This document shows, piece after piece, positions 32,672-40,933 of a DNA stretch of 64,000 bases (position 1 is its first letter; each line of letters opens with the position of its first letter). The notes beneath the pieces were generated by a model. It did no database searches and was not told the origin of the DNA. It was given only the letters and a program-made list of their open reading frames with translations. The position numbers and the translations under genes were made by a program. This stretch comes from CAYNZP01 sp964401835 (GTDB lineage: Bacteria > Planctomycetota > Phycisphaerae > SM23-33), in the NCBI GenBank assembly GCA_964401835.1, contig CAYNZP010000007.1, forward strand, positions 1-64,000. The letters are read 5' to 3'.

Positions 32672-34720
32672 TTACTCGTATTCTAAAGCTATCATCTGAT
32701 GGCAGACAAATTCGCCAATTGTCAGATTTACAATATTATCCTTGAGTTCAAATTCGATTTCATGCCCCTGAGGCTCGAGCGTTACCTTTGATATCTTTTT
32801 ATCGCTACGTAGCTGAATCTTGATGTCCCGTAATGGAAGAAGTTCATCAATTACCTCAATGCTTGCCTTGCCTGCAAGTGTACCACCTGAAAGCTCCATC
32901 GGACCGCCTCGACTGATAGTATCGGCGTAAAGTAGATGCAAAACATAGCGATTATGCTGCGGCTGATGCATCATGGTTACCCTAGCCGTCGAAGGCAAAT
33001 TAACCTCTAGTGTCGGAACGTCCAGCAATGAATTAATAGCATTAATCGCATATTGTTTGTAAGCGACTGCTCCCAAGCCTCTATAAATACTGAAGACCGG
33101 ATGAGCTAAGTAAAGGATATTGCCTTTGCGAACACCGCAATCGAAGCCAGACGGTTCTGGCTTCGCGGGCGCGTGTTGATGGCTGCAGAAATGCTCAACA
33201 GTTCGATTAAAGTAAGGGTCGTAAATATCGCCAAGAGATTCACCATCGGTAACCTTAATCCGCTGGCTGGAAAGATACATAACTAACGGCGAGTCAATAA
33301 ATGACGGCCTTAGGTCTTCTCGTGGTAATATATAATCCGGCTGATATTCGCTCTGGCCATGCCACACGGCACCTATGTCAAAAACAAAGCTGCTGCCATC
33401 TTCTGCGAGTCCACTTTCGCCAGTAAGCAAAAGCTTGCCGTCCGAGGCAAGATAATCGTCCAACTTGGTTTTTAATTCTGGATTAACTTTTATATCGTCC
33501 GGAAGGATGAGCATTTTGTATTTGGCAAAATCCATCTCCGTATCAAGCACATCGAAAAGGAAATGGCCTTCGAGCAAAATACGCCCCGCGCCAGTGTCGG
33601 GTTTGTTATCGTTTCTTGGGTCTGGATCTTCCCTATTTGCCGCCTCTGAAGAGAGCAATCCGATATCGGCTACACTCTCGACATCATTGCACCATGGCTC
33701 CTTAGCCTCTACCTCCGCATATACTTGTCCGATAAGTTGATAAGTGCTCTCATCCATCCTTCCTGTCGGATGAAGTTGATCCCCTATACTGCACTTGGCG
33801 CCATAAGCAAGCATAGCTAAGCATTCATATTTAAGGGCATTCGGATGCTTATAGCCACCAAATTCACCCCATGTGGTATGAAACTTACCCGTCATCCCCA
33901 GAAAATCATGAGGTAAATTCTGACAATACTTGGCCGATATCGGGAAATGATCGTATCCCCATCCGCCTGTGGGAAGAGATTCCAGTTCAATGTGGCTGAA
34001 ATATTTCAACAAATCACGATTGCCACGTGCGATGTGTCCGCTGTTGTGGAAAACCGGCATATCATCACGGGTACTTTTACATGCCTCGGTTGTCATCTTG
34101 TAATAACGGTCAATCGCTAACTGGGAACATTTATGTCGGTCGGATTCCTTTTGGACATCCCAGCCGTTGGCTTCCATTACCTCTCGACACCACTTACAAC
34201 AACACTGACCCTGCGAGATAATATCCAGAAATATCCCATCAGCTTCAGGGAACAGTTGGACTACCTCGATAATCTGATCGCAGAGATAAGCAAGATATGG
34301 ACTGTTGAAGCACATCAAATGAAAGCCAGCTTCGTCTTTCTTCTTCGCCCAACCAAGATATTCTCCGTCATATCCGATCTCCCGCCATTCAGGATGACCG
34401 GCCGAGGCAACATTATCCACGCCAGCGGAGAGATAAATCGGGACATTAACGTCTATTTCCTTGCAGGCATCATACTGAGAACGCAAAAGGTCAAATTTAA
34501 GATAAGGATGCTGCTTGCCAACTTTTGTCGGATGATAACTCCAGCCATGATGACACTTGGCAAAACAAGTAATTGAGGCAACGTGGCCGGCTTTCAAGGC
34601 CTCCTGCCACTGCTTCTGATCAAACTCTGAGCCATTTTCAATCACTTCAGACGTGTGAAAATCTAAATGAACCTGACGAAATCGTAATTTGTGCATTTTC
34701 GACAACTTTCTATAATTCAT
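32672..34720 (-). CDS. GHL6/GH42M-type glycoside hydrolase
   Basis: The 682-residue protein has a barrel of the GHL6 (hypothetical glycosyl hydrolase 6) type: RFRQVHLDFHTSE, ITCFAKCHHGWSYHPT, YLSAGVDNV, ADGIFLDIISQGQCCCKWC with likely catalytic Asp residues, and HIELESLP. Next comes a GH42-type trimerisation-like domain (MLILPDDIKVNPELKTKLDD, LLLTGESG). A C-terminal sandwich follows. There is no signal peptide. Such proteins are often labelled alpha-L-fucosidase or beta-galactosidase without proof. It is 48 bases upstream of the isomerase remnant, so release of fucose is a fair guess. Start may be ATG 34720 or 34696; neither has a strong ribosome site. Confidence 0.7.
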   Translation of the reverse strand: MNYRKLSKMHKLRFRQVHLDFHTSEVIENGSEFDQKQWQEALKAGHVASITCFAKCHHGWSYHPTKVGKQHPYLKFDLLRSQYDACKEIDVNVPIYLSAGVDNVASAGHPEWREIGYDGEYLGWAKKKDEAGFHLMCFNSPYLAYLCDQIIEVVQLFPEADGIFLDIISQGQCCCKWCREVMEANGWDVQKESDRHKCSQLAIDRYYKMTTEACKSTRDDMPVFHNSGHIARGNRDLLKYFSHIELESLPTGGWGYDHFPISAKYCQNLPHDFLGMTGKFHTTWGEFGGYKHPNALKYECLAMLAYGAKCSIGDQLHPTGRMDESTYQLIGQVYAEVEAKEPWCNDVESVADIGLLSSEAANREDPDPRNDNKPDTGAGRILLEGHFLFDVLDTEMDFAKYKMLILPDDIKVNPELKTKLDDYLASDGKLLLTGESGLAEDGSSFVFDIGAVWHGQSEYQPDYILPREDLRPSFIDSPLVMYLSSQRIKVTDGESLGDIYDPYFNRTVEHFCSHQHAPAKPEPSGFDCGVRKGNILYLAHPVFSIYRGLGAVAYKQYAINAINSLLDVPTLEVNLPSTARVTMMHQPQHNRYVLHLLYADTISRGGPMELSGGTLAGKASIEVIDELLPLRDIKIQLRSDKKISKVTLEPQGHEIEFELKDNIVNLTIGEFVCHQMIALEYE

Positions 34721-34834
34721 ACAATTTGTAATGTTAAGATCATATCGCGATTTCCCAAAAAGCTTAGATTAGTTCTGTACACCAAAATTTGGCGACCAGC
34801 TACAACAAATAACTTCAAAAACATAATGTTATTT

Positions 34835-35821
34835 TCATTTGATCAATTCCAAAATCTCTTCAAACGTATGACAATAATTACAGCATAGCTCTTTGGTTCC
34901 AGATTCAATGATGTTACCGCCAGCAATACCGAAAGTCGGGAAGCCCGCTATGCGGATAGAGCAAACCCCTGCTCCGCTGTCTTCAATGCCTACAATAGAA
35001 TTGCGGTCAGCAAAGCCCAACCCGAGTCCTACGCGAGCAATCTCTGCATAAAGCCAGGGGTGCGGTTTGGCCTGCAGTTCACCGAGCGTGCCTGCTTCAC
35101 CGTCGCCCGGCTGGAAGCCAGCTGTTATTATCGCATCGTAAAATTCCTTCGGGTCGCCCATGTCAAGCGTCTTGAAGGCTGAGAGAATCTCCGGCCAGGC
35201 TTTTTCATACAACCCAGATGTAACCAAACCGATCTTTACGCACATAGCCTTAAGTTCCAACAGGAATTCCTTAAGGCCCGGCGTGGGAACAAAGGCATTA
35301 TCATGACCTCGCCCTTGCGTGATTTCTTTCATTTCGCGGCGAGTGTGCTGGAAGTAATATTTACGTGCCTCTTCCACTGTTCTGTCCAAACAGTACTTAT
35401 TGATGCAGTACTGCAAGTGCTCGCTTACGCTGTGGCCTGATACGAAGGGGATATCCGCATCCTCCAGTTCGAATTTCGGGTCGCCAAGCAGGCTGGCAAT
35501 AGAAAGCTGAATTATCCAAATCCAGAATTCCTCGCTGTGGACACTGGTACCGTCCAGGTCCATAAGCACTGCCCTGATTGGTTGTTCCATCTTTACGGGG
35601 TGGACAGGATAATAGGCCGGATACCCCATAGCAGACTTCACATATGCCAGTGTGCGGCCTTCAAAGGCTATAAACTCCACTTTGCCATCGCCGGTGGAGG
35701 TTATTGAGATTACACCGTCGGTGCCAACCTTGAACACACGATCACTGCACTCCTGAAGTGACTTCATGCCAGAGCTAGTACTAACTTCACCAATTGACGG
35801 TATAGCTACAGGGCCATTCAT
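34835..35821 (-). CDS. HAD-superfamily phosphatase/phosphomutase
   Basis: ATG 35821 overlaps the stop of the lyxose isomerase gene as ATGA, so a longer frame is not used. The 328-residue protein has about 80 extra N-terminal residues, then the HAD motif I AVLMDLDGTSVHS. Motif II follows in IGLVTSGLYEKAW, the conserved Lys in KPHP, and the acidic motif in IVGIEDSGAGV. It resembles beta-phosphoglucomutase-like HAD enzymes, acting on small sugar phosphates. With the sugar isomerase and kinase next to it, a sugar-phosphate phosphatase or mutase role fits. The function of the N-terminal extension is unknown. Confidence 0.8.
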   Translation of the reverse strand: MNGPVAIPSIGEVSTSSGMKSLQECSDRVFKVGTDGVISITSTGDGKVEFIAFEGRTLAYVKSAMGYPAYYPVHPVKMEQPIRAVLMDLDGTSVHSEEFWIWIIQLSIASLLGDPKFELEDADIPFVSGHSVSEHLQYCINKYCLDRTVEEARKYYFQHTRREMKEITQGRGHDNAFVPTPGLKEFLLELKAMCVKIGLVTSGLYEKAWPEILSAFKTLDMGDPKEFYDAIITAGFQPGDGEAGTLGELQAKPHPWLYAEIARVGLGLGFADRNSIVGIEDSGAGVCSIRIAGFPTFGIAGGNIIESGTKELCCNYCHTFEEILELIK

Positions 35822-36519
35822 CTTATGTCTGCCTCTGGGTATTCGCCGCAAAGTAGATATATAGAAGCTTCATCTTCCTCAATCTCAGAAAAACGAGGAA
35901 GAGGCGAGTTGAAACGGTTGTCATTCTCGTCGTCGTTAACACGAGAGACTTCTCCGCCAAGGACCATTCCGCTGCCCTTTTCGGCATAGAAGTTGTGATA
36001 CATATATGGTGGTAGTGTTATCGATTCGCCCGGCTCAAGCACGACCGTGCCGCCTGCTAGAACAGTCATCTCTATTCCATCTATGCTTACAACAATGTCA
36101 TTTACTTCATCAATTGCTTCGGTTTCCTTATTGGCATTCCAAAGCTGGATAACCAACTTCCCGCCAGAACGATTGATAATATCTTCCATTTTGGACCAGT
36201 GGAAATGGGTCGGCGTAACCTGGCCTTCATCGACCAGCAACAGCTTCTCGCAGTAATTCTTGGCTGCAGGATCCTTACCTACTTCGGCGATATCGCCGTT
36301 GCGAATAGTAAAAGCCAAGAGACCAATATTCTGGTAGTCGTTCAAGCCGAAGTCGGTAACATCCCAGCCAAGTTTGCAGCGACGAATTTCGTCAGCCTCA
36401 TGGCCAGCCATTGCCCACTGCTGAGGCGACCAATATGCCCACTTCGGCAAATGAAAATCGTGCGAATTACAAAACTCAATTGCCTCTTTGATCTTTTGAT
36501 TCATAAAACTACGTTTCAT
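35818..36519 (-). CDS. D-lyxose isomerase family protein
   Basis: The 233-residue protein is a cupin of the D-lyxose ketol-isomerase family: HLPKWAYWSPQQWA near the start, CEKLLLVDEGQVTPTHFHW then KMEDIINRSGGKL (metal-binding His and Glu), LEPGESITLPPYMYHNFYAE, and GGEVSRVNDDENDNRF. The family isomerises D-lyxose to D-xylulose and also acts on D-mannose. It overlaps the HAD gene by 4 bases and follows the PfkB kinase gene by 21 bases, so isomerase, kinase and phosphatase are made together. Alternative start: ATG at 36504. Confidence 0.88.
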   Translation of the reverse strand: MKRSFMNQKIKEAIEFCNSHDFHLPKWAYWSPQQWAMAGHEADEIRRCKLGWDVTDFGLNDYQNIGLLAFTIRNGDIAEVGKDPAAKNYCEKLLLVDEGQVTPTHFHWSKMEDIINRSGGKLVIQLWNANKETEAIDEVNDIVVSIDGIEMTVLAGGTVVLEPGESITLPPYMYHNFYAEKGSGMVLGGEVSRVNDDENDNRFNSPLPRFSEIEEDEASIYLLCGEYPEADIR

Positions 36520-36540
36520 TACAAAATCTCTTTTATCGTT

Positions 36541-37749
36541 TCAGTTCCGAGAATTTAATTCGTCGTTTGGCCCCGCCCACAGGCTGTGATCTTCGGACCA
36601 CACCCAGCCGTCGGAGTCAATGTTGGCGTCTATCAGCGGCATGGAGTCCTGTAGCATTTCCGTGGTTTCGCTCCAGGGTTTGATGCCGCTTACTGCGTCA
36701 AGGACACGCACATTCTGCAAACCACAGCAAGTAGCGTATTTGAGAGCTTCCTCAATTGTCAGGCCACGAAGGAACGCACTCAACAGGCCAGCGATGGAAG
36801 AATCGCCAGAACCTGTCGCACTACCGAAATGGCCCGGTTCGAAGGCCGGTGCCCAAAGCTCGCGATTGGACCAGTTATCCTCGTTGCCTGGACTGGCTGC
36901 CCCCAATGTCTCAAAGCTCTCTTTCGAGTTCGTCTTGATGTAGAAGCCGCGATGGCCTGACTTGAGCGTCGTCATCTTGCAGCCCATTAACAGAATCTCG
37001 TCAGCTATTCGCGAGTAATCTTCAGGGGTTAAATAGTCAATCAGTTCAGCATTATTGTGCTGGGCCTTCATATCCAAAAACTCTTCAGGATGAAGCATGT
37101 AGAAAGTCTCTTCGATCGAAGGGACGAAGATATCTACATAAGGCAGAATGTTGGCGAGTATCTTTCGCCATGGTGCCTTGCCGGAAACAGATGCCGGGTC
37201 GGGCAGTGTCATATCACAGGATGTTGTCGCACCGGCCTCCTTGGCAATTTGAAAGACTTTCTGCAGTTCAGCGCCTTCATCAGCAAATATTTTCTCCATC
37301 AGCGGGGGATAGCCAAAGTGAAAATGACGGCACTGGCTGATCAACTCAGGATTAAGGTCACGTGAGCTAAATTTGTCGTTGGTGCCCGGATTGTGCAGGA
37401 AGATGCGGTCGATTCCAGGCGGAGCAATAACTAACGTATAAGAACTGGCCGTTCCTTCCAAGACATGAATGCCCTCAGCATTGCCGTTTTGTTCTAACAG
37501 ATCAATCGTCAACTTGCCGAACTGATCATCACCGACGCACGCACAGAAGCAGACATTGCTGCCGAGTGTCTTCATATTAATGCCTGTATTGGAAACCGGC
37601 CCACCGGTGCTTACCATAGCCTTCTCGACATTGATCAGCTTGCCAGGCCGCATGATTTCATCGATATTCGTTACGCCAGTATCGTAAAAACGGGGAATAA
37701 TATCGATACACAGATGTCCGGCTATCATAATCTCGTAATGCCTAGACAT
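36541..37749 (-). CDS. PfkB-family sugar kinase, 402 aa
   Basis: The protein is ribokinase-like: EIMIAGHLCIDIIPRF at the start, STGGPVSNTGINMKTLG for sugar binding, and the PfkB signature FGSATGSGDSSIAGLLSAF with the catalytic Asp. At 402 residues it is longer than ribokinase and has a C-terminal extension. It lies 33 bases downstream of the GH38 gene. Mannose or a ketose made by the lyxose isomerase could be the substrate; this is inference from context. Confidence 0.82.
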   Translation of the reverse strand: MSRHYEIMIAGHLCIDIIPRFYDTGVTNIDEIMRPGKLINVEKAMVSTGGPVSNTGINMKTLGSNVCFCACVGDDQFGKLTIDLLEQNGNAEGIHVLEGTASSYTLVIAPPGIDRIFLHNPGTNDKFSSRDLNPELISQCRHFHFGYPPLMEKIFADEGAELQKVFQIAKEAGATTSCDMTLPDPASVSGKAPWRKILANILPYVDIFVPSIEETFYMLHPEEFLDMKAQHNNAELIDYLTPEDYSRIADEILLMGCKMTTLKSGHRGFYIKTNSKESFETLGAASPGNEDNWSNRELWAPAFEPGHFGSATGSGDSSIAGLLSAFLRGLTIEEALKYATCCGLQNVRVLDAVSGIKPWSETTEMLQDSMPLIDANIDSDGWVWSEDHSLWAGPNDELNSRN

Positions 37750-37782
37750 ATTGCCTATTGCTCCTTTTGTGATTTATCATGG

Positions 37783-40605
37783 TTACTTCATTTCCAGTTC
37801 AACAGTAACAATCTTATTAGGCCCTGCAGCAACAGGTACTTCATTTTTGCTTTTCAGAACTATCTCACTTTCACGATCTTCATTGAGATTAGTCAGCCAG
37901 ACATTTTTCACAGGCGAAGACAATTTAATAACGCCGTCAATCGCTTCGTCAGTCGGATTGAACATTCTGAGGATATAAGAATCTCGATCTTCGGCCTTCT
38001 TGAAAGCTGAAAGAATCAGATTATCCGGTTCTACTGAGAAAAGACTCTGGGTTAAAGGCAAACTCCCACCTTCGTGGGCCGTAATTTGATAAGTGCCGAC
38101 TGGGGTGTTTAGTGTTTCGGCTTCGGTATAAACCTTGGCTTCGTCCCATGTGCCTTCGTGAGGATATAAGGCGTATTCGAAAATCATTTCCCTCAAAGAC
38201 TGGCCGCCTTTCTGGGTGGGATATTCACTGCTGGCACATGCTTCTGTACAGATGCGGTTTCGCATACAGCGGAATAACGTTAATGCCACACTATTGCAGC
38301 CATCTCTTAATACCTCGTACTCAGTAAGGCTATTATTGAGAATAGCTAAGCCATGTTTCCCATCGCTGATATCAACAAAATGCTGCTGGGGAAGTGTTTG
38401 CATTTCTGGCCAATATGTTCCATCAGGTGATTTGGCAGGCTCAATTGGTCGTTTATCGACAGTAAAATGGCCCGAGGCTTCTGAATGTGATGCGTTTAGG
38501 TCCGTAGGAAATATGACACGTAAACGATGATCTTTGACTGTATTTTTTATTTTGGTTTTTATTTCAAGCCTGTGCGAACCTCGTTTCAGCGTCAGCCAAG
38601 AAGTGATGACGAGATTGTTTGTCTCTTCACTTCGGCGGCTTTGCCCCTTAATGCCAGCGCCAGGATGCAAGCCGTAGGCCGGAAGCGTCATCGTTTTCTC
38701 TATAACCAATGTGGCAGCCAATGGACCATCATCTTCACACCAAATACGTGTGGGGCATTCATGACTGGTATGTATCTGATTCCTGTGGAGAGGGTAATAA
38801 ATCCAATAATCCCCTATATCGCCCGCATCTTCAAAGTAATGAAGATCCCTATAGATTCGGCCGGTAGCCTTATCATGCAGTGAAATGGTACCATCACTTT
38901 CCACAGTCACTTTAAGGAATTCATTCTCCAGTAACCGTGGGCTATGATAGATTTCTTCGCCAGTGCTAGTCCGTATCGGAGGCCACCATTCTACTCGACG
39001 ATCAAACTTTGATATTGCTTTGACTTTAAATACTTTGTACCCCCCTGCGGGAACTTGACCCAAATCAGCATAGACCAAATGCCTGTCAATTTTGAAAGGC
39101 CAGGGCCTGGCGGCCATGTCGTTTACTGGAACATTTTTTTCTTCTCTGGAAATAGGCTGGACTTCATGAATTTTACCTTCCGAATCCTCCAAGGAAAAAT
39201 CCCAGATGTCATAGTCTTGCGGTGTGTCTATACAAAGTTTAAAAACACCATTAGCAGCTTTCGCCAAAGGATTAACCGCCAAAACAAGAATGTCTTTCGA
39301 GTCGTATTCTGACAGTTCTATTCGCTTTACTAACTCGCCCACACATGCTTCATTTACCACCTCTCCAATTTCGATAGCTTGCTGAATTCGATTGAAGGTA
39401 TCATCAGCACTTTTGTCTTGGGTAACACCGTTAATCGAATCATGAGGGTGCGATTGAAGAAGCTGTTTCCATGCCAATGCCAACAATGAGCGGGGGTACT
39501 CCGCACCCATCATTGCAAGCAACGAAGCCATGGGTTCGGCTCTACGGAGGATGACGTTCTGTGCCTGTTTATTGGCAATTTTGAGATATATCCGGGTGGC
39601 CAACGCATTGGCTGAACAGGCAGTGGGCGGACCGTCTCGCAATTCGCCATAAACAACAGGAATATCCTCCAGAGCCACTAACTCTTTCATTCGCTCGGCA
39701 TATTGTTCAAGCGTACCATGAACAAACTCAATATCATCAATTTCGGCATTTGCCTCATCAATTATTCGAGTCAAATCCGGCTGACAATCCGTAAAATCAC
39801 AACCACTCATTAAAAGGCGACATTGCGGAACGGTCGTTTCATTCATACCCTCCCATGCTTTTCGAAAACCTTCTACCACCTTTTCACTATAGTACTTAGG
39901 CTCGTCGTCAATTTTGAAGTAGTCGTCGTGATATTTCTCTGGAGAAGCATCATGAATGACCACTCCCCCGCTTTCCATTGTGTAAATGTAGTTATCTGGA
40001 GTGTAATCAATGCCAAGCCTTATCAGCATAATGGCGTTCACAAACAGGTTGGCACGTCCGTAATCTCCGAGTCGTGACGTAAGCAAACGGGTTCCATCCG
40101 GCGATTCCCAAACAAACTCACTCTTAGGCGCACGCTCTGGGGAAACCCTCTTAGCGGCAATTGCAAAATCAAAACCGAAACCTTTGTAAATCTGGGGAAA
40201 CTGTGCCGTCTGTCCCCAGCCAAACGAGTTATATCCGATTTTCATATATCCACCGAGCTTATTACTCAGCCGTATACCTTTTAGAAGGTTTCGAACAAGG
40301 CATTCCCCATCTATGGGGTATAAATCGGGAAGAGTGTACCACGGCCCAATAGCCAACCGACCCGCTCCAACGAATCTTCGAATCATCTCCTCTTTTTCCG
40401 GGCGTATCTCCAAATAGTCTTCTATGGGAATGCATTGACCATCCATAACAAAGCAGCGGTAGTCAGGATTAGTCTCGAGTGTATCGAGTAATTGATCGAA
40501 AAATTTTAATAAAAGGGATCGGTTTTTCCAGATTGGATATCGCCATTCCCGATCCCAATGGGTATGAGGAACTACATATCCAATTGATTTCTTATTCTTC
40601 GCCAC
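37783..40605 (-). CDS. GH38 alpha-mannosidase-like protein, nucleophile replaced
   Basis: The start is GTG 40605 with GAGGAGG upstream, inside the end of the truncated GH32-like gene. The 940-residue protein has the GH38 hallmark PHTHWDREWR (His 14, His 16, Asp 18), GPWYTLPD, the catalytic loop YNSFGWGQTAQFPQI (125-139), and SHPHDSINGVTQD for the other zinc ligand. The usual loop is DSFG, where Asp is nucleophile and zinc ligand; here codon AAC gives Asn 126. A long beta-rich C-terminal half follows. It may be inactive, use another residue, or have a changed specificity. No signal peptide is seen. Confidence 0.82.
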   Translation of the reverse strand: MAKNKKSIGYVVPHTHWDREWRYPIWKNRSLLLKFFDQLLDTLETNPDYRCFVMDGQCIPIEDYLEIRPEKEEMIRRFVGAGRLAIGPWYTLPDLYPIDGECLVRNLLKGIRLSNKLGGYMKIGYNSFGWGQTAQFPQIYKGFGFDFAIAAKRVSPERAPKSEFVWESPDGTRLLTSRLGDYGRANLFVNAIMLIRLGIDYTPDNYIYTMESGGVVIHDASPEKYHDDYFKIDDEPKYYSEKVVEGFRKAWEGMNETTVPQCRLLMSGCDFTDCQPDLTRIIDEANAEIDDIEFVHGTLEQYAERMKELVALEDIPVVYGELRDGPPTACSANALATRIYLKIANKQAQNVILRRAEPMASLLAMMGAEYPRSLLALAWKQLLQSHPHDSINGVTQDKSADDTFNRIQQAIEIGEVVNEACVGELVKRIELSEYDSKDILVLAVNPLAKAANGVFKLCIDTPQDYDIWDFSLEDSEGKIHEVQPISREEKNVPVNDMAARPWPFKIDRHLVYADLGQVPAGGYKVFKVKAISKFDRRVEWWPPIRTSTGEEIYHSPRLLENEFLKVTVESDGTISLHDKATGRIYRDLHYFEDAGDIGDYWIYYPLHRNQIHTSHECPTRIWCEDDGPLAATLVIEKTMTLPAYGLHPGAGIKGQSRRSEETNNLVITSWLTLKRGSHRLEIKTKIKNTVKDHRLRVIFPTDLNASHSEASGHFTVDKRPIEPAKSPDGTYWPEMQTLPQQHFVDISDGKHGLAILNNSLTEYEVLRDGCNSVALTLFRCMRNRICTEACASSEYPTQKGGQSLREMIFEYALYPHEGTWDEAKVYTEAETLNTPVGTYQITAHEGGSLPLTQSLFSVEPDNLILSAFKKAEDRDSYILRMFNPTDEAIDGVIKLSSPVKNVWLTNLNEDRESEIVLKSKNEVPVAAGPNKIVTVELEMK

Positions 40606-40933
40606 TTACCAACCTCCTCCTGCAATAGAGAAATAAAACAATAATCAAAATGTTCAAAAGACGGCGAGTTGATCCTATAAGCATATAGAATTTATTATCA
40701 TGGCGAATTACCATCCCGGTCTTGGCTGAAGCATGATTCCACTCACCAAGGACGCCACCTTTGACAGAAAAAGACGGGCGTAGGTCCCAATAAATAAAAT
40801 CATCACTCACAGCGTGGCCGACGCTGTCCCATTCTTCACCACAGGTTTCAGAATAATACATATGGATCTTCCCCTGCCATTCATAAAACCAACTATCCCA
40901 CATTCTTTTAGGTGGTACCACACGATATATCAT
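40592..40933 (-). pseudogene. Truncated GH32-like gene
   Basis: ATG 40933 overlaps the GH95 stop as ATGA. The first 88 or so residues match the GH32-like proteins at 13363-14847 and 45034-46557 (MIYRVVPPKRMWDSWFYEWQ, VGHAVSDDFIYW, NKFYMLIGST). The frame then turns into unrelated residues (RRLLNILIIVLFLYCRRR) and ends inside the GH38 start. Four fifths of the enzyme, including the RDP motif and acid Glu, is missing. It still couples translation between GH95 and GH38 genes, which may be why the fragment persists. Confidence 0.75.
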
